Shown here in pieces: positions 25,765 through 33,566 of a DNA stretch of 64,000 nt. Source of the DNA: UBA1426 sp052034085 (GTDB lineage Bacteria > Bacillota > Clostridia > Peptostreptococcales > Anaerovoracaceae); contig JBPOJA010000015.1 of the NCBI GenBank assembly GCA_052034085.1, positions 1-64,000 on the forward strand. Direction: 5' to 3'. Position numbers and translations under genes: made by a program. The notes under the pieces are model-generated. The model saw only the letters and a list, made by a program, of their open reading frames with translations, was not told the origin of the DNA and searched no databases. The stretch's first letter is position 1, and every line of letters begins with the position of its first letter.

Positions 25765-26559
25765 ATGAGTTTAAGTTTTTGTTCCTTCGCCAGCGGCAGC
25801 AGCGGGAACAGTTATTTAATTAAAAGCAAAGAGACCGCCATCCTAGTTGATGCCGGTATCAGCCTGAGAAAAATCCTGAAAGGTCTGGAGGCTACGGGTA
25901 CTGAAGAGGCGGAGCTGAAGGCAGTTCTGTTGACCCATGAGCACACTGACCACTGCAGAAGCGTGGGGGCACTCCAGAGAAAATTTAAAGATTTAAAAGC
26001 TTACGGCACTATGAAAACATTCATGGCTATGGGCCGGAATATGGACTATAGCCGTGGAGTAAGGATTGAAAAAGGACAGAGGTTTTCAATAGGAGATATA
26101 GGTATAATCAGTTTTGGATTGAATCATGATGCAGCAGATCCCTTGGGATATTCTTTTTATAAGGATGGCAAACAGATAAGCATAGCTACGGATACAGGTT
26201 ATGTGGATGAAGTTTTGTTTGAAGAGATAAAAGGAGCCGATTTGCTGGTGCTGGAGGCCAATCATGATGTGGATATGCTGAAAATCGGCCCATATCCTTG
26301 GTTTTTAAAGCAGCGAATTTTGGGAGATAACGGCCATCTGTCCAATGAGGCAGCAGGGCATACACTGGCCAGACTGATTTCTCAGGGAAACAAAAAAAGG
26401 CAAATACTTCTGGCTCATTTAAGCAGAGAAAACAACTTTCCTGAAATGGCTTATCAGACCGTAAAGAACATATTGGAGGAACAGGAATTTTACATAGGCA
26501 AGCATGTGGAAATATCGACTATTATGCGTGATGAAATCAGCATTTTATATAGAGTTTAG
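25765..26559 (+). CDS. yycJ: YycJ/WalJ metallo-beta-lactamase-fold hydrolase
   Basis: A cytoplasmic MBL-fold hydrolase of 264 residues. Metal ligands are in THEHTDHCRSVGAL and further histidines and aspartates in NHDAADPLGYSF, LEANHD and LLAHLSRENN. The family is linked to coordination of cell division or DNA replication with the Wal system and may act as a nuclease. It is followed at once by htrA and rlmH, matching the Bacillus yyc order. Confidence 0.92.
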   Translation: MSLSFCSFASGSSGNSYLIKSKETAILVDAGISLRKILKGLEATGTEEAELKAVLLTHEHTDHCRSVGALQRKFKDLKAYGTMKTFMAMGRNMDYSRGVRIEKGQRFSIGDIGIISFGLNHDAADPLGYSFYKDGKQISIATDTGYVDEVLFEEIKGADLLVLEANHDVDMLKIGPYPWFLKQRILGDNGHLSNEAAGHTLARLISQGNKKRQILLAHLSRENNFPEMAYQTVKNILEEQEFYIGKHVEISTIMRDEISILYRV

Positions 26560-26570
26560 AGGTGATGAAA

Positions 26571-27839
26571 ATGGACGAAATGAATAGTTACGAGGAACCG
26601 AATTTTATTATCCTGGGTGATCAGCCGGCTCAGGAGGAAGAGCACGGTCAACCTGTTTACGAAACAGAGCCTGCTCCTTCGGAAGAATTCATATATACAA
26701 AAGAACCGGAAAAAAAGAAAAAGGACAGGAAATTTCTCAAACTGATTTCCTTATTGCTACTGTCCGGAATAATGGGTTTTATCGGAGGCATGGCAGGCTT
26801 CAGGTATGGTGCTTCAAATATTCAACCGGATTTCGGTTACGAGCCTCCGGGACAAATAATCCTTAACCCGAATGAGGATCTGAATACAGCAGAGGCCATT
26901 GCAACCAAGGTTATACCTTCAGTCGTCGGAATCAGCATTACCAAGGAAATCCCCAGATTAAACCTGTTTGGGATGGAACAGGGACAGATGGTGCAAGGCG
27001 TCGGCACGGGTTTTATAGTGCACAAAGACGGCTATATCTTGACCAATTCCCATGTAGTGGGTGACGGAGAAGCCAAAACAATAGTGGTGCAGCTTACAGA
27101 CGGGAGGGAGCTTACCGGAACGGTGCTCTGGAACGATGTGATTTTGGATCTTGCCATGGTAAAAATCGATGCGAGCAATCTCACAGCGGCAGAACTCGGC
27201 GACTCTTCAACTGTCAATATCGGGGCATATGCAGTGGCTATAGGAAATCCCCTGGGGCTGGCTTTTGACAGAAGCGTTACACAGGGTGTAATCAGCGGGC
27301 TTGACAGAACTATTACGGTCAACAGCGGTGGCAGATCCGTTAAAATGGAAGGGCTTATGCAGACAGATGCTTCAATTAATTCGGGCAACAGCGGTGGACC
27401 TTTACTTAACAACAAGGGCCAGGTCATAGGAATAAATTCGGCAAAAGCCGCTTCAGCTGAAGGGTTGGGTTTTGCCATACCTATTAATACGGCAAAACCT
27501 ATTATAGAAGAAATCATGAGAACCGGGAGTTTCAAAAAGGCTTATATTGGAGTCAGCGTTGAGGACGTATCCCTGTTTTTGCAATATTATCCCGACTCAA
27601 ATCTTGGAACGAAAAAGGGAGCTTATGTCAGCCAGGTGCACGAAGGATCGCCGGCAGCGCTTGCAGGCATACAGCAGGGTGATGCTATAGTAAATGTGGA
27701 CGACAAAGCAATAGAAAACAAAGAGCAACTCATAAAAATCCTGTTTTCTTACAAGCCGGGGGATTCGGTGAAAATTTCTTTGTTCAGAAACGGACGAAAA
27801 ATGATGATTGATCTGACCCTTGGAACTTCGCCGGGCTAA
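26571..27839 (+). CDS. htrA: HtrA/DegP-type membrane serine protease
   Basis: A surface quality-control protease, about 422 residues. An acidic cytoplasmic N-terminus (1-55) is followed by one transmembrane helix, then a trypsin-like domain with the triad His (TNSHVVGDG), Asp (ILDLAMVKID) and Ser (INSGNSGGPLL), and a C-terminal PDZ domain (about 320-420). I favour ATG 26571, since AGAGGTGA precedes it at good spacing; GTG 26562 and ATG 26565 overlap that site. It occupies the htrC position of the yyc locus. Confidence 0.94.
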   Translation: MDEMNSYEEPNFIILGDQPAQEEEHGQPVYETEPAPSEEFIYTKEPEKKKKDRKFLKLISLLLLSGIMGFIGGMAGFRYGASNIQPDFGYEPPGQIILNPNEDLNTAEAIATKVIPSVVGISITKEIPRLNLFGMEQGQMVQGVGTGFIVHKDGYILTNSHVVGDGEAKTIVVQLTDGRELTGTVLWNDVILDLAMVKIDASNLTAAELGDSSTVNIGAYAVAIGNPLGLAFDRSVTQGVISGLDRTITVNSGGRSVKMEGLMQTDASINSGNSGGPLLNNKGQVIGINSAKAASAEGLGFAIPINTAKPIIEEIMRTGSFKKAYIGVSVEDVSLFLQYYPDSNLGTKKGAYVSQVHEGSPAALAGIQQGDAIVNVDDKAIENKEQLIKILFSYKPGDSVKISLFRNGRKMMIDLTLGTSPG

Positions 27840-27853
27840 AGGAAAAAAATCAA

Positions 27854-28300
27854 GTGGTGAAAATACAGCTTATCTGCGTAGGGAGCTTAAAAGAAAAGTA
27901 CTGGAAGGATGCCGTCAGGGAATATGAAAAGCGTCTTGCAAATTATTGCATCCTTTCAATAGATGAAGTCAGGGAGGGAAAGGATAAGGTAGAAGAGGGC
28001 AGGAATGTTCTTGCCAGAATTAAGCCCGGAAGTTTCGTCATTGCCCTGGATATTAAGGGAAAGGAATATTCTTCAGAGGAGCTGTCTGCTTTTATAAACG
28101 GATTAGGCATTTACGGCAACAGCCATATTGCCATGATTATAGGCGGTTCAACAGGCCTGTCTCATGAAGTTCTGGATGCGGCAGACCTTAGCCTGTCCTT
28201 TTCCAAATTAACATACCCCCATCAGATGATGAGGGTAATCCTCTTGGAACAGCTTTACAGGAGCTTTAAGATAATACGAAATGAAACCTATCATAAATAA
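27854..28300 (+). CDS. rlmH: 23S rRNA pseudouridine-1915 methyltransferase RlmH
   Basis: A SPOUT-class methyltransferase of 148 residues that methylates pseudouridine 1915 of 23S rRNA. The signatures LKEKYWKDAVREYEKRL, IGGSTGLSHEV and YPHQMMRVILLEQLYR with the C-terminal NETYHK are diagnostic. Two GTG codons (27854 and 27857) can start it; AAAGGA lies ten bases before the first, while homologues align better to the second. It ends the yyc gene run, and a strong terminator follows. Confidence 0.96.
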   Translation: MVKIQLICVGSLKEKYWKDAVREYEKRLANYCILSIDEVREGKDKVEEGRNVLARIKPGSFVIALDIKGKEYSSEELSAFINGLGIYGNSHIAMIIGGSTGLSHEVLDAADLSLSFSKLTYPHQMMRVILLEQLYRSFKIIRNETYHK

Positions 28301-28310
28301 GGCTTCAATT

Positions 28311-28338
28311 ATTCGGCTGAAGCATCAGCCGAATTTTT
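28311..28338 (+). terminator. Terminator after rlmH
   Basis: ATTCGGCTGA (28311-28320), a four-base loop, and TCAGCCGAAT (28325-28334) make a perfect 10-bp stem followed by T residues. It ends the yyc-rlmH transcript. It overlaps the last codons of the convergent ArsR-type gene. Confidence 0.9.
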
Positions 28339-28642
28339 TTACTGACTCTATGTATTTGCCCAGGGTGCCCAGATTGACAAAATAATAGGAATACTTGTCT
28401 TCTTTTTTCACCTGTATGAGGTCGCCTATTACCAATTTATTTATATGCTGTGAAATTGTTGCCTGCGAATAGTCGAAGGCTGCGACTACATCTTTGTTGC
28501 AGACCCTTTCACGATTTCTGTTTTTCATGAAGATATAGCGAAAGATTTTCAGCCTGGCCGGATGGGCCAGGGCGTCTGAAACCTTGGCTGTCAGGAGGAT
28601 TTCTTCTTCGTAGAGATTATCTTCGTCTTTTCTGATTCTCAT
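28325..28642 (-). CDS. ArsR-family winged-helix regulator
   Basis: A small DNA-binding protein, 105 residues, of the ArsR type. VSDALAHPARLKIFRYI opens the fold, and the recognition helix is in DYSQATISQHINKLVIGDL, followed by the wing (KKEDKYSYYFVN). No cysteine pair typical of arsenic or cadmium sensors is seen near the recognition helix; single cysteines are not clustered. I chose ATG 28642 because AAAGGAT precedes it. It diverges from the sigma-54 activator at 28767, with about 125 bases between, so it may regulate that gene or itself. Confidence 0.85.
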   Translation of the reverse strand: MRIRKDEDNLYEEEILLTAKVSDALAHPARLKIFRYIFMKNRNRERVCNKDVVAAFDYSQATISQHINKLVIGDLIQVKKEDKYSYYFVNLGTLGKYIESVKKFG

Positions 28643-28709
28643 AGCTGATCCTTTTGGTATCATTATTCATCGCCTATAGTAAATATACGATATAATATGT
28701 GAGAATGCT

Positions 28710-28727
28710 ATGCAAAAAAATTTGCAC
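28710..28727. promoter_or_regulatory. Palindromic activator site, copy 1
   Basis: ATGCAAA-AAAA-TTTGCAC is a 7-4-7 inverted repeat with one mismatch. The same 7-4-7 motif recurs at 30191-30208, upstream of the sigma-54 promoter. This copy lies 40 bases before the start of the activator gene, which suggests that the activator binds and controls its own gene (inference). Confidence 0.6.
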
Positions 28728-28766
28728 TTTGCCGCTTTACATGTTACAATCAACAGGGGTGAAAGT

Positions 28767-30179
28767 ATGGATAAAAAAGATGAAAACAAAGACCGGAAAA
28801 ACCATTTCACAGAAATCATAGAAGCAATTTTTTCCAAAATAGATGAAGGCATTCATGTTGTTGACAGAGATGGTATTACCATTATCTATAATCAGGCTAT
28901 GGCCAATATGGAAGAGATGAACAGGTCCGATGTGCTTGGAAAACCTTTCAGGGAGATTTTCAGTCACATACCTGAAGACCAGAGTACTATGCTGTCAGCT
29001 TTAAAATACGGCAAATCTTCCCCCGACCGGCAACAGACATATCTGAATTTTTCCGGCAAAGAGGTTACTACCATCAATAACACTCACCCCATAGTTATCA
29101 ACGGTCAGATTGTGGGTGCAGTTGAAATAGCCAAAAATATTACGGATATACAAAATCTTTCAAAAGCTATTTTGGAGTATCAGAAAGAAGCTGCCGAACC
29201 GGATCAGGATAAAGCCAAGGCAATAAAAGCATACACATTTGACATGATTGCAGGCCGGAACCGGCAATTTCTCGAAGCCATAGAAAAGGCGAAAAGGGCT
29301 TCTGAAAGCAATGTTTCCGTCCTGGTGGCAGGGGATACAGGGACGGGTAAAGAGATGTTTGCTCAAAGCATACATTATCACTCCGAAAGAAGCGGCAAGC
29401 CGCTGCTGGCACAAAACTGTGCGGCAATCCCGGAAAACCTGCTGGAAGGCCTGCTCTTTGGAACCTCAAAAGGTGGTTTTACAGGAGCTTTAGACAGGGC
29501 AGGCCTGTTTGAGCAGGCCAACGGAGGCAGTCTGATTTTAGATGAAATCAGTGCTATGCCTTATGGTCTTCAGGGAAAGCTTTTGAGAGTGCTCCAGGAA
29601 GATTATATCCGCAGGGTGGGAGGCGAAAAAGATATTCCCGTCGATGTAAGAATCATTGCTACCATCAATGAACCCGCCGAAAATCTCATAAACAGGGGAA
29701 TGCTCAGAAAAGACCTGTATTACCGGCTGGCGGTAATAAATATAAATCTGCCTACATTGAAAGAAAGAAGAGATGATATTATCCTTCTTGCCAATCTATT
29801 TATAGAGAAACACAGTAAAAGACTGGGCAAGGAAGTAATTGCTATCAGTGATGAGGCGGCTCAAGTTTTGATGAATCACGATTACCCGGGGAATGTGCGC
29901 GAACTGGAAAACATAATTCTTTCCGCACTGACAATGGCCGGAGACAGCAGAATACTGCAGGATCATCATCTTTCTATCAGGAAGAATAAAAACGTTACTT
30001 CTCCCGAGTACGATAAAATCAGGGAAGTTGGACTGACTGAATACCTGAACCGGCTGGAAGCCGAATTCCTTGATAAAGCCATGGACCAAAACAGGGGCAA
30101 CATAAGCAGAGCAGCGGAGAGCCTTGGCATTAGCAGGCAGAGCCTTCAGCACAAGCTAAAAAGGTATAAGCGCAAATAA
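28767..30179 (+). CDS. Sigma-54-dependent transcriptional activator (PAS, RocR-like)
   Basis: An enhancer-binding protein of 470 residues. An N-terminal PAS sensor domain (about 12-125) is followed by an AAA+ domain with Walker A GDTGTGKEMFAQS, the sigma-54 contact loop GGFTGA, and Walker B SLILDEIS; a Fis-type helix-turn-helix is C-terminal (NISRAAESLGISRQSLQHKL). I chose ATG 28767, preceded by AGGGGTGA; an ATG at 28710 lies inside the palindrome above. The gene sits just before a consensus -24/-12 promoter and the ornithine operon, so it almost certainly activates that operon, perhaps sensing ornithine or a related amino acid. Confidence 0.93.
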   Translation: MDKKDENKDRKNHFTEIIEAIFSKIDEGIHVVDRDGITIIYNQAMANMEEMNRSDVLGKPFREIFSHIPEDQSTMLSALKYGKSSPDRQQTYLNFSGKEVTTINNTHPIVINGQIVGAVEIAKNITDIQNLSKAILEYQKEAAEPDQDKAKAIKAYTFDMIAGRNRQFLEAIEKAKRASESNVSVLVAGDTGTGKEMFAQSIHYHSERSGKPLLAQNCAAIPENLLEGLLFGTSKGGFTGALDRAGLFEQANGGSLILDEISAMPYGLQGKLLRVLQEDYIRRVGGEKDIPVDVRIIATINEPAENLINRGMLRKDLYYRLAVININLPTLKERRDDIILLANLFIEKHSKRLGKEVIAISDEAAQVLMNHDYPGNVRELENIILSALTMAGDSRILQDHHLSIRKNKNVTSPEYDKIREVGLTEYLNRLEAEFLDKAMDQNRGNISRAAESLGISRQSLQHKLKRYKRK

Positions 30180-30190
30180 TTTTGCAGCAA

Positions 30191-30208
30191 ATGCAAACAT
30201 TTTTGCAT
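30191..30208. promoter_or_regulatory. Palindromic activator site, copy 2 (upstream activating sequence)
   Basis: ATGCAAA-CATT-TTTGCAT is a perfect 7-4-7 inverted repeat, 80 bases before the -24 element. That is the usual range for an enhancer-binding protein site. A further overlapping half-site (TTTGCA, 30181-30186) lies beside it. Copy 1 at 28710 has the same form. Confidence 0.72.
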
Positions 30209-30251
30209 TCAATAAATACGTAACCCCATATGTAGTCGTAATTCCGTAAGC

Positions 30252-30283
30252 AACCCCTTCCTATTGTGCAGGAGGGGGTTTTT
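30252..30283 (+). terminator. Terminator between the activator gene and the ornithine operon
   Basis: AACCCCTTCC (30252-30261), a nine-base loop, and GGAGGGGGTT (30271-30280) form a 10-bp stem including one G-U pair, followed by TTT. It should insulate the sigma-54-driven operon from transcription out of the activator gene. It lies between the upstream activating palindrome and the -24/-12 promoter. Confidence 0.85.
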
Positions 30284-30287
30284 ATAA

Positions 30288-30302
30288 TGGCACGCTTATT
30301 GC
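30288..30302 (+). promoter_or_regulatory. Sigma-54 (-24/-12) promoter of the ornithine operon
   Basis: TGGCACGCTTATTGC matches the sigma-54 consensus TGGCACG-N4-TTGC exactly, with the -24 GG at 30289-30290 and the -12 GC at 30301-30302. It lies about 58 bases before ord. With the activator gene and palindromes upstream, it indicates regulated expression of the ornithine degradation genes. Confidence 0.92.
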
Positions 30303-30359
30303 TACTACTATATGGCAGTTGACAATTTTATTTCTATAAATTTTTAGGGAGGTATGAAA

Positions 30360-31418
30360 ATGGAAAATGTGAAAGTAATTATCTGGGGTCTGGGTGCCAT
30401 GGGTTCAGGAATGGCCGATATGCTTCTGGCAAAAAAGGGCGTTGACATCGTAGGCGTTGCCGGCAGAGGCGCAAAAATCGGCAAGAGCATGTATGATTAT
30501 TTGAAAACTCCAAGAGGCGACAGACTCGACGTCCTTATCGGCAGCCCCGAAGATGTAATTAAAGAAAAATCCGCAGACGTTGTCTTATTATGTACTGATT
30601 CTTTCACAAGAAATGCCTTTGAAAGAATCAAATTTATTTTAGAGAGGAAAATCAATTGTATTACCAGTGCCGAAGAAATGGCTTATCCCATGGCTCAGGA
30701 GCCCGAGCTTTCCAGGCAGCTGGATGAAATCGCAAAAGCCAATGGCGTTTCGATCCTTGGTACCGGCATTAATCCCGGCCTTATTATGGACCTTCTAGTG
30801 GTAATAATGACCGGATGCTGCGAAAGTGTTGAGCATATTGTTGCGAGAAGAGTCAACAGCCTTTCTCCCTTCGGGCCTGCTGTAATGGAAGAGCAGGGAA
30901 TAGGAATTACCGAAGAAGAGTTCAGGCAGGGCGTAAAAGATGGAACTTTATCCGGTCATGTTGGTTTCCCCGAATCAATTAACATGGTTGCTGATGCCAT
31001 AGGCTGGAAAGTGGAAAAAGTTACCCAGTCAATGGAACCTATAGTTACCGATGTTGACAGGCAGGCACCACACGGTTTTGCCAAGGCAGGAAATGTAGCC
31101 GGCTGTGCCATGAAAGGATTTGGTTACGTAGATGGGGAATTGAAAATTGAAATGGATCACCCACAGCAGATTGAGCCCGAGCAGGTTGGTGTTCAGACAG
31201 GTGACTATGTAATCATCAAGGGCGTTCCCAACATCAATCTCGTTAACTCTCCGGAAGTTCCGGGCGGCATAGGTACAATAGCCATGTGCGTCAACATGAT
31301 TCCGCACATCATTAACGCAAGACCCGGCCTTCATACCATGCTGACTCTCCCTGTGCCAAGGGCAATTATGGGCGACATGAGGGATCAGATTTGTGAAGAG
31401 GCGAAAATCGTCAAATAA
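30360..31418 (+). CDS. ord: 2,4-Diaminopentanoate dehydrogenase
   Basis: An NAD(P)-dependent enzyme that oxidatively deaminates (2R,4S)-2,4-diaminopentanoate to 2-amino-4-oxopentanoate in the ornithine pathway. About 352 residues; the Rossmann motif is IIWGLGAMGSGMADML near the N-terminus, with a dihydrodipicolinate-reductase-like layout (GTGINPGLIMDLL). I favour ATG 30360, seven bases after GGGAGG; ATG 30354 is very close to that site. It is the first gene after the sigma-54 promoter and is followed by ortA. Confidence 0.93.
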   Translation: MENVKVIIWGLGAMGSGMADMLLAKKGVDIVGVAGRGAKIGKSMYDYLKTPRGDRLDVLIGSPEDVIKEKSADVVLLCTDSFTRNAFERIKFILERKINCITSAEEMAYPMAQEPELSRQLDEIAKANGVSILGTGINPGLIMDLLVVIMTGCCESVEHIVARRVNSLSPFGPAVMEEQGIGITEEEFRQGVKDGTLSGHVGFPESINMVADAIGWKVEKVTQSMEPIVTDVDRQAPHGFAKAGNVAGCAMKGFGYVDGELKIEMDHPQQIEPEQVGVQTGDYVIIKGVPNINLVNSPEVPGGIGTIAMCVNMIPHIINARPGLHTMLTLPVPRAIMGDMRDQICEEAKIVK

Positions 31419-31454
31419 AGCTGTTTGCTGTTTGAAAATAAGTGGAGGGAAAAA

Positions 31455-31754
31455 ATGATAAAAAAAGGTACTTGGGTTTTGATCCATAGAAATATTTTAA
31501 GCCCCGAAGAAAGGGCTCCCCAGGTTCCCGAGGACACAAAGAAAGTGCCTCTGGAAATGTGGATTAAAGGTTATCTTATGGAAGATGCCAAAGAAGGAGA
31601 TGAAGTCAGGGTCACCACCAGGACTGGCAGAGAAGAGACAGGCACACTTCTGGAAGCAGAACCTTACTACAAGCATGATTTCGGAAAGTTCGTCCCTGAG
31701 CTTCTGAAGATTAGCGAACAGGTAAGAGAAATAACTTTCGGAGGTGAGAAATAA
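31455..31754 (+). CDS. ortA: 2-Amino-4-oxopentanoate thiolase, alpha subunit
   Basis: The small subunit of the thiolase that splits 2-amino-4-oxopentanoate with CoA into acetyl-CoA and D-alanine. It has 99 residues starting MIKKGTWVLIHRNILSPEER, typical of OrtA. I place the start at ATG 31455 after GGAGGG rather than the in-frame TTG or ATG further up. Its stop codon overlaps the ortB start by one base, indicating tight coupling of the two subunits. Confidence 0.93.
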   Translation: MIKKGTWVLIHRNILSPEERAPQVPEDTKKVPLEMWIKGYLMEDAKEGDEVRVTTRTGREETGTLLEAEPYYKHDFGKFVPELLKISEQVREITFGGEK

Positions 31755-33154
31755 TGACTAAAGCCAACGATTATAATTCCGTAATGTCCCGCAGGGGCGA
31801 AATCATGAAAAAATCCGTAGGCATAGACTACAGCTTCTTCGAAAGCGGATCAATTGCCTTCGACTACGAAAGAATGATGAGGGAAACCGGCTACACCCTG
31901 GAAGAAATGCAGAAAATTCAGCAGGATGTTCACGTTGGAAATACTCCCCTCATCGAGCTCAGAAATATTACAGCATTGGCAAGGAAATGCGCAAAGCCTG
32001 GTTTTGGAGCCAGAATCTTCATCAAAGATGAAGCATCCAACCCCTCAGGCAGTTTTAAAGCAAGAAGAGCGGCAAATTCTGCCTATCACGCAAAACGTCT
32101 GGGCTTTAAGGGTGTAGTCACTGCCACCAGCGGAAACTACGGTGCTGCTGTTGCCTCTCAGGCCGCTATGGCAGGGCTTAAGTGCATAGTCGTTCAGGAA
32201 TGCTATGACTCCAAGGGAGTGGGCCAGCCTGAAATCATAGAAAAGGCCAGGAAGTGTGAAGCCCTGGGAGCAGAGGTTGTCCAGCTTTCCGTTGGCCCTG
32301 AGCTTTTCTATAAATTCCTGCTTCTCTTAGAAGAAACGGGCTATTTTAATGCCTCTCTCTATACACCCTTTGGAATAGCGGGAGTGGAAACCTTGGGCTA
32401 CGAAATTTCCATGCAGTTCAGAGAAAAATTCGGAAAAGATCCGGATGCAGTGGTAGTTACCAATGCCGGCGGAGGAAATCTGACCGGAACGGCAAGAGGG
32501 ATGCTGAAGGCCGGAGCAAAATCCAAAATCATTGCAGCATCGGTAGACCTTTCAGGTCTGCATATGGCATCTGACAGCCAGTTCAATAAAAAATCCTTTA
32601 CAACGGGGCACACAGGCTTCGGCATGCCTTTTACCACCTGGCCTGATCGTTCGGATGTTCCCCGCTCAGCAGCAAGACCGCTTAGATACATGGACAGGTA
32701 TGTGACCATTACTCAGGGCGATGTCTTCTATATCACCGAAGCTTTAGCAAGCCTCGAAGGCCTGGAAAAAGGCCCCGCAGGAAACACCTCACTTGCAGCG
32801 GCTTTTGCCATAGCCCAGGAAATGCCGGAAGACCAGATGCTGGTGGTTCAGGAAACTGAATACACAGGCGCAGGAAAACATATTCAGCCTCAGCTTACTT
32901 TTGCAAGAAGCAATGGGATTGATATTTTCTTCGGCGATCCCAAAGATCAGGTCCCGGGCAAGAATATTATCCTGCCTTCTCATCCGTCTCTAATTAAAGT
33001 TACCGACCATGACCTGAATGGCTTGCGGAGATCCTTAATCAAGACAGCTGTGAAAACATTCAACGAAAATCCTACTGAAGAAGATATTAAATTCCTGGCA
33101 GAAGACACTAATTCCACAGTAGAGTTTGTAAAAGAAGTGCTGGCAAGCCTTTAG
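31754..33154 (+). CDS. ortB: 2-Amino-4-oxopentanoate thiolase, beta subunit
   Basis: The PLP-dependent large subunit, 466 residues, of fold type II (tryptophan synthase beta/threonine synthase family). The PLP lysine is in NPSGSFKARRAA, and the phosphate loop is TNAGGGNLTGTA. Together with OrtA it performs the unusual PLP-dependent thiolysis giving D-alanine and acetyl-CoA. GGAGGTGA precedes the start. It lies between ortA and oraS, the known order of the ornithine cluster. Confidence 0.94.
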   Translation: MTKANDYNSVMSRRGEIMKKSVGIDYSFFESGSIAFDYERMMRETGYTLEEMQKIQQDVHVGNTPLIELRNITALARKCAKPGFGARIFIKDEASNPSGSFKARRAANSAYHAKRLGFKGVVTATSGNYGAAVASQAAMAGLKCIVVQECYDSKGVGQPEIIEKARKCEALGAEVVQLSVGPELFYKFLLLLEETGYFNASLYTPFGIAGVETLGYEISMQFREKFGKDPDAVVVTNAGGGNLTGTARGMLKAGAKSKIIAASVDLSGLHMASDSQFNKKSFTTGHTGFGMPFTTWPDRSDVPRSAARPLRYMDRYVTITQGDVFYITEALASLEGLEKGPAGNTSLAAAFAIAQEMPEDQMLVVQETEYTGAGKHIQPQLTFARSNGIDIFFGDPKDQVPGKNIILPSHPSLIKVTDHDLNGLRRSLIKTAVKTFNENPTEEDIKFLAEDTNSTVEFVKEVLASL

Positions 33155-33198
33155 GAAAGAGTATAAATAGAGGCCGGATTTAGAAAGGATTGGTGAAA

Positions 33199-33561
33199 AT
33201 GAAAAGAACAGATGATTTTGAAGAAAGACGGAAAAAAATTGCCGGTCTTTCTGATGAAGAATTATATAACCATTTTTGGTCGCTGACAGCCCAGGTTGTT
33301 GATCCTCTTCTGGAACTGGGCAGAAAGAATACTTCTCCCTCCATTGAGCGGTCAGTGCTGTTGCGCATGGGAATATCATCCCTTGATGCCAAACCCATAG
33401 TGGAAGGCTGTATTGACCGTGGATTAATCGGCAAGGGAGCCGGTCATGTGGTTTACAAGCTGGCCAGGGCTAAAAACATTTCCATCAGGGAAGCAGGGGA
33501 AATGCTGGCCAGAGGCGAGGCATGGGACGAAGCGGTTGCATTATTCAAGGTGAGGGGGTGA
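33199..33561 (+). CDS. oraS: D-Ornithine 4,5-aminomutase, small subunit
   Basis: The small subunit of the adenosylcobalamin- and PLP-dependent aminomutase. It has 120 residues beginning MKRTDDFEERRKKIAGLSDEE, close in length and pattern to OraS of Acetoanaerobium sticklandii. I chose ATG 33199; a TTG at 33190 in the same frame is nearer to AAAGGA. It is followed by oraE, whose GTG start lies within a few bases of this stop. Confidence 0.93.
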   Translation: MKRTDDFEERRKKIAGLSDEELYNHFWSLTAQVVDPLLELGRKNTSPSIERSVLLRMGISSLDAKPIVEGCIDRGLIGKGAGHVVYKLARAKNISIREAGEMLARGEAWDEAVALFKVRG

Positions 33562-33566
33562 AAAAA

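Noticed and set aside
28710..28766. Longer start for the sigma-54 activator at ATG 28710
   Set aside because: This ATG is part of the palindrome and lacks a ribosome site, whereas ATG 28767 has a good one.
28767..30179. GGFTGA instead of GAFTGA as a defect in the sigma-54 activator
   Set aside because: RocR-like activators commonly have this form as far as I recall, and all other catalytic motifs are intact.
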